From Egicoccus sp. AB-alg2 (GTDB lineage Bacteria; Actinomycetota; Nitriliruptoria; Nitriliruptorales; Nitriliruptoraceae): a stretch of 64,000 nt of DNA. The DNA is taken from NCBI RefSeq assembly GCF_041821065.1, contig NZ_JBGUAX010000002.1, positions 372,001 through 436,000 of the forward strand. Reading direction: 5' to 3'. Under the pieces are notes generated by a model. The model did no database searches. It saw only the letters and a program-made list of their open reading frames with translations, and had not been told where the DNA came from. The translations under genes were made by a program, and so were the position numbers. This document shows positions 23,045 through 31,799 of this stretch, piece by piece. Numbering within the stretch: position 1 is the first letter of the stretch; each line of letters begins with the position of its first letter.

Positions 23045-26000
23045 GTGGATCCCACCATCTCCAGCCCGGCGGACCGCCAGCCGCACCCGGCGGACCCGCT
23101 CCGGCCGCAGCCGGGAACCGCTGCAGACGCGCACGACGACGCGGCGCGACGCCGCGCGCTCGAGGAGGTCCGCGCGTTCAGCCGCCAGCTGCTCGCCGCA
23201 GCCGCCGCCGGCACGGACCTGACGACGGTCAACGACCGTCTGGATCCGGATCCTGCCCGGTTCTTCTGGATCGACGAGGGCGACGGCACGATTCCCGAGC
23301 TGCTCGCCGCCGCACGGCAGGTGTTGATGGAGGCCCCGCCGCTGCCCGGCCACGTGCGCCACCGCACCCGGCGCGTGCCCACGGGCGGCGCGGCGACACG
23401 CCCGTCGGTGGCGGTCGGCCCCGACGGTCGACGCGTGCTCGCCTGGATCAGCTGGCGACGCGGCGAGGGCGAGCACGTCGTGGCCACCGTCGCGGAGGCC
23501 GACGGCGCGCCCCTCGCCGCTCCCGCGCCCGTCTCTGGTCCGCCGACGGACGTGTTCCGCCCGCGCACCGTGGTCGATGCCGCCGGGCGCTGCTGGGTGG
23601 CATACGCGCGCGCGGACGGGGTCGCCGGGCCGGTGGCGGTGTACGCGCGCGTGTTCGACGACGGCGACTGGGGCGACGAGCAGCTCGTCAGCACGACCGC
23701 GCACCCGTCGTTCAACCAGGAGCTGATCGCCCACGCCGACGGCAGCGTCGAGGTCGTGTGGCAGGGCCGCGACCGCGACCGCTTCGGCATCCATACCCGG
23801 CGGTGGCGCGACGGCGCCTGGCAGGAGACGGTCCGGCTGGACGCCGACGTCGCCGGCAACGCCTGGGACCCGAGCCTCACCGTGGCGCCCGACGGCGACA
23901 CCGTCTACGCCTGGTGCAGCTACCGGGGGGGTGCCTACGGGATCGTCACGCGGCGGGCCGGCGCCGCGGGCCCGGCCGTCGACCTCGGGCCGGCACGCCC
24001 GCTGACCGGCGGGACCGACTACGCGCTGCACCCGAGCCTCGCCACCGCCGGCGACGGGTCGGTGTGGTGCGCGTTCGATCTCGTCACCATCCACGGCCAC
24101 GGCGGATCCGGGCCGACGGCGCTGCTGCCCACGGAGCGGCTCGCCTCGCCGCCGACGCTCGGGATGCGCGACGCCGGACGGTTCGTGCCGCCCGAGATGC
24201 GTCCGAACACTCGCGCGCGCGTCCACGCCGTGCGACTCACCGACGACGGCGTGGAGGAGGACCCCGTCCCGCTCGGCCGTGGGTTCGAGGTGAACCCGTC
24301 CGGAATGCCGCAGCTCGCCGCCACCGCCGGCGGTGGCGTGGTCGCCGTCTACCGGATCCTGCGGCGCCTGCCGCTGCTGCACTACTACTGGGAGGTCGCC
24401 GTCCAGCACCTCGGCCCGGACGGCCCCGGGCCGGTCGGGACGCTGTCGGACAGCGATGGTGGCATGGAGGAGCCCGCCGTCGCCTGGAGCCCCGATGGCG
24501 CCGTCGTGGTCGCGGCCACGGACCTGCGAACGACCCACGCGCTGTCCTGGGAGCACGGCTTCGGCGGTCGCCGCGACGCCGCGCTGTCGGTGCACGTCGG
24601 CGAGGTCGCCTGGCACGGCGTCCACGGGGACGGTGAGGTGGTGGTGGCCGACGTGCCGGGGGGGCCGCCACCTCGTCGCGGACGTACTCGACCCACCGTC
24701 ACCGCCAGTGGACGCGAGGAGGCGCGCGCCTGGCTCGCGGGCCCTCAGGAGCGGTACCGCACCGAGGTCGAGGGGGTCACACGCAGCCTCTACTGGGGCG
24801 ACCTGCACCGACACTCACTGATCAGCCGGTGCACCGCCGCCGACGACCCCGGCATCGACGACTTCTACCGCTACGCCTGGGACGTCTGCGACTACGACTT
24901 CTGGGCCGTGACCGACCACGCCGAGAACTCCTCGGACCACCAGTGGTGGCACATCCAGAAACTGGCCGATCTCTTCCACGTGCCCGACCGGTTCGTGCCG
25001 CTCTACGGCTTCGAGTGGACCAGCGACCACGGGCACCAGAACGTGATCTACGGCGACGTCGCGCGCGGCGCACCGATCCTGTCGTCGACCGACGAGGCGA
25101 CCGACCGCCCCGACACGCTCTGGGCGGCGCTGCGGCAGTTCCCCCGGTACCCGGCCATCACCATCCCCCACCACCCGGGGGCGGCGATGGTCCACTACGA
25201 CTGGAGCTACGGCGACGAGTCCTTCTTGCGGCTGGTCGAGGTCTTCCAGTCGTGCCGCGGCAACTACGAGCACGACGGATGCTTCCGCCAGTACATGGAC
25301 GCGACGCTGCCCGGCACGTTCACGGTCGACGGCCTGCGTGCCGGGCACCGGTTCGGACTGGTCGCTTCCTCCGACCACGGGTACGGGGCCAGCTACGTCG
25401 GCGTCTACGCAACCAGCTTGCGGCGCGGTGACGTCTTCGCGGCGCTCCACGACCGCCGCACCATCGCGGCGACCGCGCGTGGCATCGTCGTCGACGCGCG
25501 GATCGGTGACACGTTCCTCGGCGGCGAACGACGCCAGAACGGTCCCGTGGAGCTGCAGGCGTACGTGCGCGGTTACCGCGACCTCGCCCGTATCGACATC
25601 GTGCGCGACGGTGAGCTCGCCCACGCCATCACGCCGCGGCTCGACCTTCCGCGCGGCTGGGTCGCCGCGCCGCTCCGGGTGGAGTGGGGTGGCGCCCGGA
25701 CCGATCGGGACTGGAGCGGAACCCTGACCATCGACGGGGGCGAGGTGCTGCAGACGCCGTACTGGGCCCGCGACATCCGTGAGGTGTCGCGCGACCGGGT
25801 GCGATGGCAGGCGGCGACACACGCGTTCGGGGGCGGCGGCTGGTACGCGCCGACCCGGGGTGGGGTCGACCTGACCGTGGTCGGCCCGCCGCACGCCCAT
25901 GTCGTCGTGGACACGGCCTCCGGCGTGGTGAGGGCCACGCTGCGGCAGGTGCGCAACGGCGTCGTGCACGCCGCCGGCGTCGAGGCGCCTCCCGACGGCA

Positions 26001-26167
26001 CGCTGCGCCTGCAGCCGGGCACGGGCGGGCTGACGAGCCTGGGCGACCGCGAGCACACGCTCAGCTGGGTCGACCCCGCCGGCGGCCCGGCGTTCTACTA
26101 CGTGCGGGTGTTCCTCGTGGACGGCGAGATGGCCTGGTCCTCGCCGATCTGGGTCGATCCCGGCTGA
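23045..26167 (+). CDS. Large beta-propeller plus DUF3604 (PHP-like) protein
   Basis: The product is about 1040 residues. Residues 70-560 contain five or six repeats of a propeller-like pattern (RPSVAVGPDGRRVLAWIS, DPSLTVAPDGDTVYAWC, HPSLATAGDGSVWCAF). From residue 585 begins a DUF3604 domain: LYWGDLHRHS, WAVTDHAEN, YGFEWTSDHGHQNVIY, TIPHHPGAAM and LVASSDHGYG. These His/Asp motifs resemble a PHP-type metal centre. The last 200 residues are predicted beta-rich. No signal peptide is evident. GTG at 23045 is the best start in a weakly marked region, with TACCGT at 22999. DUF3604 enzymes are uncharacterised; hydrolysis of a phosphoester or similar bond is inferred from the fold. Confidence 0.83.
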   Translation: MDPTISSPADRQPHPADPLRPQPGTAADAHDDAARRRALEEVRAFSRQLLAAAAAGTDLTTVNDRLDPDPARFFWIDEGDGTIPELLAAARQVLMEAPPLPGHVRHRTRRVPTGGAATRPSVAVGPDGRRVLAWISWRRGEGEHVVATVAEADGAPLAAPAPVSGPPTDVFRPRTVVDAAGRCWVAYARADGVAGPVAVYARVFDDGDWGDEQLVSTTAHPSFNQELIAHADGSVEVVWQGRDRDRFGIHTRRWRDGAWQETVRLDADVAGNAWDPSLTVAPDGDTVYAWCSYRGGAYGIVTRRAGAAGPAVDLGPARPLTGGTDYALHPSLATAGDGSVWCAFDLVTIHGHGGSGPTALLPTERLASPPTLGMRDAGRFVPPEMRPNTRARVHAVRLTDDGVEEDPVPLGRGFEVNPSGMPQLAATAGGGVVAVYRILRRLPLLHYYWEVAVQHLGPDGPGPVGTLSDSDGGMEEPAVAWSPDGAVVVAATDLRTTHALSWEHGFGGRRDAALSVHVGEVAWHGVHGDGEVVVADVPGGPPPRRGRTRPTVTASGREEARAWLAGPQERYRTEVEGVTRSLYWGDLHRHSLISRCTAADDPGIDDFYRYAWDVCDYDFWAVTDHAENSSDHQWWHIQKLADLFHVPDRFVPLYGFEWTSDHGHQNVIYGDVARGAPILSSTDEATDRPDTLWAALRQFPRYPAITIPHHPGAAMVHYDWSYGDESFLRLVEVFQSCRGNYEHDGCFRQYMDATLPGTFTVDGLRAGHRFGLVASSDHGYGASYVGVYATSLRRGDVFAALHDRRTIAATARGIVVDARIGDTFLGGERRQNGPVELQAYVRGYRDLARIDIVRDGELAHAITPRLDLPRGWVAAPLRVEWGGARTDRDWSGTLTIDGGEVLQTPYWARDIREVSRDRVRWQAATHAFGGGGWYAPTRGGVDLTVVGPPHAHVVVDTASGVVRATLRQVRNGVVHAAGVEAPPDGTLRLQPGTGGLTSLGDREHTLSWVDPAGGPAFYYVRVFLVDGEMAWSSPIWVDPG

Positions 26168-26258
26168 GCCACGCGCGATGAATTCGTCCGCCCCGACCCG
26201 TCAGAGACATGGAGGTGCCTGGCCGCGAGGCCTCAGCTGCGCGAGGTAGGAGGAACCA

Positions 26259-27005
26259 GTGAGCCTTCCGAGGATCGCCACGCGGGATGAGTGGTTGGTG
26301 GCGCGCAGAGAGCTGCTCGCCGCGGAGAAGGACCTGACACGGCGGCGCGACGCGATCAACACGCGGCGTCGGGAGCTGCCGATGGTCGAGATCGAGAAGA
26401 ACTACGTCTTCGAGGGCCCGAACGGCCCGGTGGGCCTCGTCGACCTCTTCGAGGGACGTCGGCAACTGATCATCTACCACTTCATGTTCCATCCCGAGTG
26501 GGACGAGGGGTGCCCGAGCTGCACCGCGGGCACCGACGAGGTGTCCAGGGGGTTCCTCGAGCACCTCCGCATCCGCGACACGACCTATGCGCTGGTGTCG
26601 CGGGCGCCGTTGGTCAAACTCGAGCAGTGGAAGAAGACGAAGGGCTGGGATCTGCCCTGGTACTCGTCGTTCGGGTCCGACTTCAACTATGACTTCGGCG
26701 TCACGATCGACGAATCCCGCGGCTACGACGAGTACAACTTCCGGACGCTCGACGAGTACGCAGCGATGGGCCAGGAGAGCATGAAGACGGCCGAGCAGCC
26801 CTATGACATGCCGGGCCGGAGTTGCTTCCTGCAGGTGGATGGGCGCGTGTTCCACACCTACTCCCACTACGCACGAGCCCTCGAGGCCACGGGCGGCTCG
26901 TACTACTTCCTCGACCTCACGGCGCTGGGTCGACAGGAGGAATGGGAGGAGCCGAAGGGTCGCACCGAGTCGGCTCGGGCGGCCAGCCCGGACTTCGCGT
27001 CATGA
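26259..27005 (+). CDS. DUF899-family thioredoxin-like protein
   Basis: The 248-residue protein has the DUF899 pattern: RDEWLVARRELLAAEKDLTRRRD near the N-terminus, LIIYHFMFHPEWDEGCPSCT with a CxxC motif (CPSC), LVSRAPLVKLEQWKKTKGW, and WYSSFGSDFNYDFGV. The fold is thioredoxin-like, but redox activity of this family is not established. GTG at 26259 has a strong GGAGGAA ribosome-binding site five to eight bases upstream. It stands alone, 56 bases before the 3' end of the convergent RNase P RNA gene. Confidence 0.9.
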   Translation: MSLPRIATRDEWLVARRELLAAEKDLTRRRDAINTRRRELPMVEIEKNYVFEGPNGPVGLVDLFEGRRQLIIYHFMFHPEWDEGCPSCTAGTDEVSRGFLEHLRIRDTTYALVSRAPLVKLEQWKKTKGWDLPWYSSFGSDFNYDFGVTIDESRGYDEYNFRTLDEYAAMGQESMKTAEQPYDMPGRSCFLQVDGRVFHTYSHYARALEATGGSYYFLDLTALGRQEEWEEPKGRTESARAASPDFAS

Positions 27006-27060
27006 CACGGCTCGCAGGGGACGTTTTCTGGAGTGCGTCATGGAGCGCGGAGCGGTTGTC

Positions 27061-27432
27061 GGGAGGAGTCGGCCGGTAAGCCGGATTCTGTCCCGTCGGC
27101 GCGTCGCCGCGCCGACGGTGGCGACCATCTCTCTGGGGCGTCGGTCTCCCGGCGCCTCGGTGCGGCCCACCTGGGACGTGGCGGACGGGCCATCCTGTCC
27201 CTGCTTGGCCTTGCTCCGGGTGGGGCTTGCCGAGCCACGGCGGTCACCCGCCGTGCTGGTGAGCTCTTACCTCACCGTTTCACCCTCACCGCGACCGGCA
27301 GCCGCGGCGGTCTGTTTTCTGTGGCGCTTTCCGCGTGTCACCACGCCTGGGCGTTACCCAGCACCCTGCCCTGAGGAGTCCGGACTTTCCTCACCGCACG
27401 GATGCGGCGCGGCCGCCTGGCCGACTCCTCCC
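27061..27432 (-). ncRNA. rnpB: RNase P RNA, bacterial class A
   Basis: Read on the minus strand, the gene starts GGGAGGAGTCGGCCAGG and ends CCGGCCGACTCCTCCC, so the two ends pair as helix P1. The universally conserved GAGGAAAGTCCGGACTCC segment follows shortly after the 5' end, and ACAGAATCCGGCTTA closes the 3' side. Length is about 372 bases, normal for a high-GC actinobacterial class A RNA. It is the catalytic RNA that matures tRNA 5' ends. A TACCCT -10 lies nine bases upstream. The exact ends are inferred from P1 pairing and could be off by a few bases. Confidence 0.94.
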
Positions 27433-27441
27433 GAACGTCCC

Positions 27442-27447
27442 AGGGTA
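27442..27447 (-). promoter_or_regulatory. Candidate -10 for rnpB
   Basis: TACCCT on the minus strand ends nine bases before the predicted RNase P RNA 5' end. The same hexamer stands in front of the tRNA-Val gene (34990-34995), consistent with a shared housekeeping promoter type for stable RNAs. Confidence 0.5.
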
Positions 27448-27464
27448 GCGCGCCGGCGGGCGCG

Positions 27465-27998
27465 TCAGGGGGCAGCCGTGGTCGCCTCGGGCGGTTGGAT
27501 CAGGGCGAGTTCAGCGGTGTCGACGACCTCTCCGGCCGCGTCGTACGCCTCGAGCGTGAGCACGGCCTCCGTGTCGGCTAGCTCGACGAGGAACCACTGC
27601 CAGCCCTGTGCCTCGAAGAGCGTCGCGTCGTGCTCCGCGCCCAGGTCCGTGGTGACGAGGACGCTGGCGGCATCGGCGCGGACGGGCCCGGCGACCAGCG
27701 CGACGTCTCGGCCCGCCAGCGGTATCTCGAGGTGGCTGGCCTCCGCGAGCACGGGCGGGTCGGCGTACTCCGAGACCGCCGAGGCGGTGGTGCGGTCCGG
27801 TTCCCGCCGTTGCCAACGCAGCTCCGGTCCGGGCGCGACCCCGAGCCACCACCCGCTGCCCTCGGCCACCACCTCGACGTCGTCACGCATGGTGCGGTGG
27901 CCGCCGCAACCGGCCGTGCCGGCGACCAGGCACGTGAGCAGCAACAGCGCGATGGCTGACGGTCGGCCGCCACGCCGCAGACGCGCGCGGTCGCTCAC
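27465..27998 (-). CDS. Putative lipoprotein of unknown function
   Basis: The 177-residue protein has a lipoprotein signal peptide: basic RARLRRGG, a hydrophobic stretch, and the lipobox VAGTAGC (Cys about residue 31). The mature part is about 145 residues, predicted beta-rich, with SGWWLGVAPGPELRW and GWQWFLVELADTEAVLTLEAYD, and no recognised domain. The GTG start overlaps the stop of the upstream thioesterase gene as GTGA, so the two are translationally coupled. Location on the outer face of the membrane is well supported; function is unknown. Confidence 0.82.
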   Translation of the reverse strand: MSDRARLRRGGRPSAIALLLLTCLVAGTAGCGGHRTMRDDVEVVAEGSGWWLGVAPGPELRWQRREPDRTTASAVSEYADPPVLAEASHLEIPLAGRDVALVAGPVRADAASVLVTTDLGAEHDATLFEAQGWQWFLVELADTEAVLTLEAYDAAGEVVDTAELALIQPPEATTAAP

Positions 27999-28477
27999 GT
28001 CGGCTCCGGAGCGACCGCCAGGTACACGAAGTGCAACCGGGCGTCGGCGACCTGGGTGCCGTCCGGGTCGGTGACCCGCACCTCGACGTCCAGGCGTGGT
28101 CGCTCGCCGGCGTCGGCCGCCGCCAGCGCGGGAGCCAGCACCTGCTCGCCGACTTCGGCGGTCGCGGTCAGCTCGCCACGGGCGGGCGCCGTGTAGCGGA
28201 CCTGCAGCCCGCCGACGACCGGGACGTAGCCGCGCTCGAGCAGCGGGACCAGGCGGCTGGAGGCGGCCAGCGCGCCAGCCAGCTCGACCGGCGCCAGCTC
28301 GGCGATCGCGTGCACACCACCGACGTGGTTGCCCAACCGCTCGTCGGCCGGCAGCCGCGTGCGGGCGAGCCCGGGTGCCAGTTCGACCACCTCGACGCCG
28401 AGGTGCCGGTTGAACGGCAGCTGGGTGCCCAGTTGCCGCAGTCCGTCCAGCAGCGTCTCCGTCGATCCGTCCGGCAC
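27995..28477 (-). CDS. DUF4442/PaaI-like hotdog thioesterase
   Basis: The 160-residue single hotdog-fold protein carries FNRHLGVEVVELAPGLARTRL, the central helix NHVGGVHAIAELAPVELAG, and the strand region GLQVRYTAPARGELTA. This is the DUF4442/YiiD C-terminal type of acyl-CoA thioesterase; the usual catalytic acidic residue would be the Glu in the central helix. GTG at 28477 is chosen for the GGGGAGGGG ribosome-binding site. It is translationally coupled to a downstream lipoprotein gene, an odd partner that gives no clear hint of substrate. Confidence 0.83.
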   Translation of the reverse strand: MPDGSTETLLDGLRQLGTQLPFNRHLGVEVVELAPGLARTRLPADERLGNHVGGVHAIAELAPVELAGALAASSRLVPLLERGYVPVVGGLQVRYTAPARGELTATAEVGEQVLAPALAAADAGERPRLDVEVRVTDPDGTQVADARLHFVYLAVAPEPT

Positions 28478-28569
28478 CCGCGCCCCTCCCCTGGTCCGGC
28501 CCGGGACGCTAGCCGGACGGCGTCGGGCACCGTGCCACCGGCCGGTCGCAAGCGGCGGCGTCTGGTTGG

Positions 28570-29403
28570 ATGCGCGCCATGGCTGCCACCCACGACCACA
28601 CCCCACCGACGCCCGGACGCGCGATCGCGTGGGTCGACGGGCGCGTCCTGCCCGCGTCCGACGCCACGGTCCCGCTGACCGACGAGGGCTTCCTGCGCGG
28701 CGACGCCGTGTTCGAGGCGGTGCTCGTGCGCGGCGGGCGGACCCATGCCCTCGAACCCCATCTCGCCCGCCTGGAGCGCTCCGCCCGTGCGATCGACCTG
28801 CCGCTGCCGCCGGTCCGGCGGGCGGTCGCCGACCTCCTCGCAGCCTGGGGCGAGCGTGACGGCGCCCTGCGCATCATCGTGACCCGCGGCGGCGCGGTCC
28901 GCGGCATCCTCGGCGGCGTGTCGTGGCCGCCGACGATCTCGCTGGCCCTGGTCGCGGCGCCGTGGCGCACCGCCATCTCCGGGGTGAAGACCCTCTCGTA
29001 CGCCGCGAACCAGTGGGCGTTGCGCCAGGCCAGGGCCCGCGACGCGGACGACGCCCTGATCGTCGACGGAGGCCTGCTGCACGAACTGCCCACCGGCGCG
29101 TTGTTGCTGGTGACCGACGGGCAGGTGACGACACCCGATCCGGGCAAGCTCCCCATCCTCGACTCGGTGACGGTGCAGGCGCTCGGCCAGATCGTCGAGG
29201 TGGAGCAGGCGACCCCGGACGTGGACACGCTGCGTGCCGCCGACGAGGTGTTCGTCGTCTCCGCGACCCGTCCGGTCCTGCCCGTCCACGCCGTGCTGTT
29301 CGAGGGCGAGGAGGAGGTCGAGTACCCGGCGCCCGGGCCGGTCACCGCCCGGCTGCAGGAGGCGTTCGCGGCGCACGTGCTGGCCAACCTCGACGACGGC
29401 TGA
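28570..29403 (+). CDS. Class IV aminotransferase (4-amino-4-deoxychorismate lyase-like)
   Basis: The 277-residue PLP enzyme shows AWVDGRVLPASDATVPLTDEG, the fold IV N-terminal motif, and RGDAVFEAVLVRGG. The PLP-Lys lies in SGVKTLSYAANQWALRQA (about residue 140), and the glycine-rich cofactor loop is in HELPTGALLLVTDGQVTTP. Fold type IV includes branched-chain and D-amino-acid aminotransferases and aminodeoxychorismate lyase (PabC); the layout fits PabC best, but specificity is not certain. ATG at 28570 or, nine bases later, 28579 may be used. Confidence 0.85.
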   Translation: MRAMAATHDHTPPTPGRAIAWVDGRVLPASDATVPLTDEGFLRGDAVFEAVLVRGGRTHALEPHLARLERSARAIDLPLPPVRRAVADLLAAWGERDGALRIIVTRGGAVRGILGGVSWPPTISLALVAAPWRTAISGVKTLSYAANQWALRQARARDADDALIVDGGLLHELPTGALLLVTDGQVTTPDPGKLPILDSVTVQALGQIVEVEQATPDVDTLRAADEVFVVSATRPVLPVHAVLFEGEEEVEYPAPGPVTARLQEAFAAHVLANLDDG

Positions 29404-29518
29404 TCGCCCACCCGGCACCCTTGGCCCACCGCCGCGTGGGCGATGGGCCCGCGTCGCCGCCTCACAGGCGGGTACGTCCGGCCGACCCCGCGGCGCCAGG
29501 AGCGCGGGCGGCCCTCGT

Positions 29519-29524
29519 TAGGCT
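29519..29524 (+). promoter_or_regulatory. Candidate -10 for otsA-otsB
   Basis: TAGGCT fits TANNNT and lies 21 bases before the otsA GTG. The short leader still contains the GAGGAGGA ribosome-binding site. Confidence 0.4.
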
Positions 29525-29545
29525 CGCCGCCCGAGGAGGACCGCC

Positions 29546-30982
29546 GTGCCGACCGATACATCGTCACCCGCCGCATCCCTTCGCCGACCGCTCGTCGTCG
29601 TCGCCAACCGGCTCCCGGTCAAGCAGACCGAACGGGGTTGGGAGGCCGCGGCGGGCGGCCTGGTCACGGCGCTTCGTCCGGTCATCGAAGAGACCGGCGG
29701 GGCCTGGGTCGGCTGGGACGACGCCGGCGAGTCCGTCCCGCGTCGGGTCGACGGGCTGCCGGCCGACCTGCACGCCGTCACGCTGACGCCCGAGGAGGTC
29801 GCGGGCCACTACCACGGCTTCTCCAACCGCACGCTGTGGCCGCTCTTCCACGACCTCGTGGTCCAGCCGGTGATCGACCGCAGCTGGTGGCACACCTACG
29901 AGGACGTCAACCGCCGCTTCGCGGACACGGTCGCCAAGGTCGTCGGCGACCACGACGAGCCGCCGGTGCTGTGGGTGCAGGACTACCACCTGCTGCCGCT
30001 ACCGGAGATGCTGCGCCGCGTCAGTCCCGCCAGCCCGATCGGCTTCTTCCTCCACATCCCGTTTCCCCCGCCGGAGCTGGTCGCGCGCCTGCCGTGGCGC
30101 GACCAGTTGCTGCACGGCATGCTGGCCGCCGACTCGATCGGGTTCCACACGACCCGCTACCGCGACAACTTCGTGCGCACCGTCCAGCAGCTGTTCAGCG
30201 GCGTGACGTCGTTGGGCGACACGCTGGCCCTGCCCGACGGCCGGCACGTGCGCGCGGTCGCCCACCCGATCTCCATCGACGCCGACGAGTTCGCGCAGCT
30301 GGCCACGGACCCGGAGACCGAGCGCGACCTCGCCGAGTTGCGCGAGCAGTTCGCCGGTCGGCGGGTGTTCCTGGGCGTCGACCGGCTCGACTACACCAAG
30401 GGCATCCGCCACCGGCTGCAGTCGATCGAGTTGATGCTCGAGGAGAACCCGGACCTGCGTCGCGAGGTCGCCTTCGTCCAGATCGCGGTCCCCAGCCGGG
30501 ACGACGTGCAGGAGTACCAGGAGCTGCGCACCGAGGTGGAGACCGAGGTCGGGCGGATCAACGGCCGGTTCACCGAGCCGGGCCACGACGTCCCCGTGCA
30601 CTACCTCTACCGCGGCGTGCCGCGCCACCACCTCGCCGCCTACTACCGCCTCGCCGACGTCATGTGCATCACCCCGCTCAAGGACGGGATGAACCTCGTC
30701 GCCAAGGAATTCGTGACGGTCCAAGCCGCCGCCGGCGAGGCGGGCGTCCTGCTGCTGAGCGAGTTCACCGGGGCGGCCCAGGAGTTCGAGCCCGACGCCG
30801 TGCGCTGCAACCCGTTCGACATCGAGGGGACGAGCCACCTGATGCGCTCGGCGCTGACGCTCGAGCACGACGACCGGCGCGAACGCATCGGGCGCATGGC
30901 GGAGTCCGTCCGCTCCTGCGACGTCTTCCGCTGGGTCGCCGACGAACTGGCCGACATCGAACGGGGACACGCCGGACCATGA
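29546..30982 (+). CDS. otsA: Alpha,alpha-trehalose-6-phosphate synthase
   Basis: The 478-residue GT20 glycosyltransferase transfers glucose from UDP- or GDP-glucose to glucose-6-phosphate. Diagnostic segments are VVVANRLPV at the N-terminus, the GG loop in GGLVTAL, WVQDYHLLPLPEML, FFLHIPFPPPEL, FLGVDRLDYTKGIRHR and PLKDGMNLVAKEFV. Length matches the bacterial OtsA family. GTG at 29546 has GAGGAGGA upstream. Its stop overlaps the start of otsB as ATGA. Together they make trehalose, a compatible solute and stress protectant. Confidence 0.97.
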   Translation: MPTDTSSPAASLRRPLVVVANRLPVKQTERGWEAAAGGLVTALRPVIEETGGAWVGWDDAGESVPRRVDGLPADLHAVTLTPEEVAGHYHGFSNRTLWPLFHDLVVQPVIDRSWWHTYEDVNRRFADTVAKVVGDHDEPPVLWVQDYHLLPLPEMLRRVSPASPIGFFLHIPFPPPELVARLPWRDQLLHGMLAADSIGFHTTRYRDNFVRTVQQLFSGVTSLGDTLALPDGRHVRAVAHPISIDADEFAQLATDPETERDLAELREQFAGRRVFLGVDRLDYTKGIRHRLQSIELMLEENPDLRREVAFVQIAVPSRDDVQEYQELRTEVETEVGRINGRFTEPGHDVPVHYLYRGVPRHHLAAYYRLADVMCITPLKDGMNLVAKEFVTVQAAAGEAGVLLLSEFTGAAQEFEPDAVRCNPFDIEGTSHLMRSALTLEHDDRRERIGRMAESVRSCDVFRWVADELADIERGHAGP

Positions 30983-31776
30983 ACCTCGATCTCGACGACC
31001 CGGACACGCTGGCCGCGGACCTCGGCGCCGCCGAGGACTGGCTGGTCGTGCTCGACTTCGACGGTGTGCTGTCCCCCATCGTCGAGCACCCCGAGGACGC
31101 CGCCACCGCTCCCGGCGTGGTGCCGGCCATCGAGCAGCTCGCCGGCCGCACCCAGGTCGCGGTCGTGTCGGGGCGACCGATCGCCGAGCTCGAGGCACGC
31201 CTGGGCCTGCTGCCGGTGACCTACGCCGGCGGCCACGGCGCCGAGGTGCGCACCGCCGACGGCCGGCAGACCGCCTTCGTCTCGCCCGACGCGGTCGCCG
31301 GCACCCTCGACGACGTCGAGGCAGCGCTCGAAGAGCTGCTGTCGACCGACGCCGGCTGGCAGGTGGAACGCAAGGCCGCCTCGCTCGCCGTCCACCACCG
31401 CCGGGTCGACGACCGCGACCGCGACGCCCTCCTGCCGCGCGTCCACGAGTTGCTCGAGGCACGTCGCGACGACGACCCCGGCTTCGAGGTGCTGGCGGGC
31501 AAGGCCGTCGTCGAACTGCGCCCCGCCGGGGTGGACAAGGGCCGCGCACTGGCCTGGATCGCCGAGCGGGCCGACGGGCGCCGGCCGGTGGTGCTCGGCG
31601 ACGACGTCACCGACGAGGACGCGTTCCGCGCGGCCGTGGAGCGCGACGGGCTGGGTGTCCTCGTCGCCGACGCCCCGCGCGCTACCGTGGCACGCCGCCG
31701 CCTGCGCGACCCGGATGCGGTCGTGGACTTCCTTCGCGCGTTCGGGACCGGGCGGGGTTCCGGCGCGCCCGACTAG
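30979..31776 (+). CDS. otsB: Trehalose-6-phosphate phosphatase
   Basis: The 265-residue HAD-superfamily phosphatase completes trehalose synthesis. HAD motif I is VVLDFDGVLSPI with both Asp residues, motif II is VVSGRPI, and the C-terminal acidic motif is VVLGDDVTDEDAF. KGRALAWI carries the motif III Lys. ATG at 30979 overlaps the otsA stop, which fixes the start and implies translational coupling. It is slightly longer at the C-terminus than the shortest OtsB proteins. Confidence 0.96.
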   Translation: MNLDLDDPDTLAADLGAAEDWLVVLDFDGVLSPIVEHPEDAATAPGVVPAIEQLAGRTQVAVVSGRPIAELEARLGLLPVTYAGGHGAEVRTADGRQTAFVSPDAVAGTLDDVEAALEELLSTDAGWQVERKAASLAVHHRRVDDRDRDALLPRVHELLEARRDDDPGFEVLAGKAVVELRPAGVDKGRALAWIAERADGRRPVVLGDDVTDEDAFRAAVERDGLGVLVADAPRATVARRRLRDPDAVVDFLRAFGTGRGSGAPD

Positions 31777-31799
31777 AGCCGGGACCGACGAGGACGACG

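Noticed and set aside
26803-28074. Plus-strand frame running across the RNase P RNA gene
   Set aside because: It covers the DUF899 gene's 3' end, the structured RNA and a lipoprotein gene in antisense, and has no protein motif.
30979-31776. Single otsA-otsB fusion suggested by the overlapping frames
   Set aside because: The otsA stop and otsB ATG are in different frames and overlap as ATGA, so they are two coupled genes.
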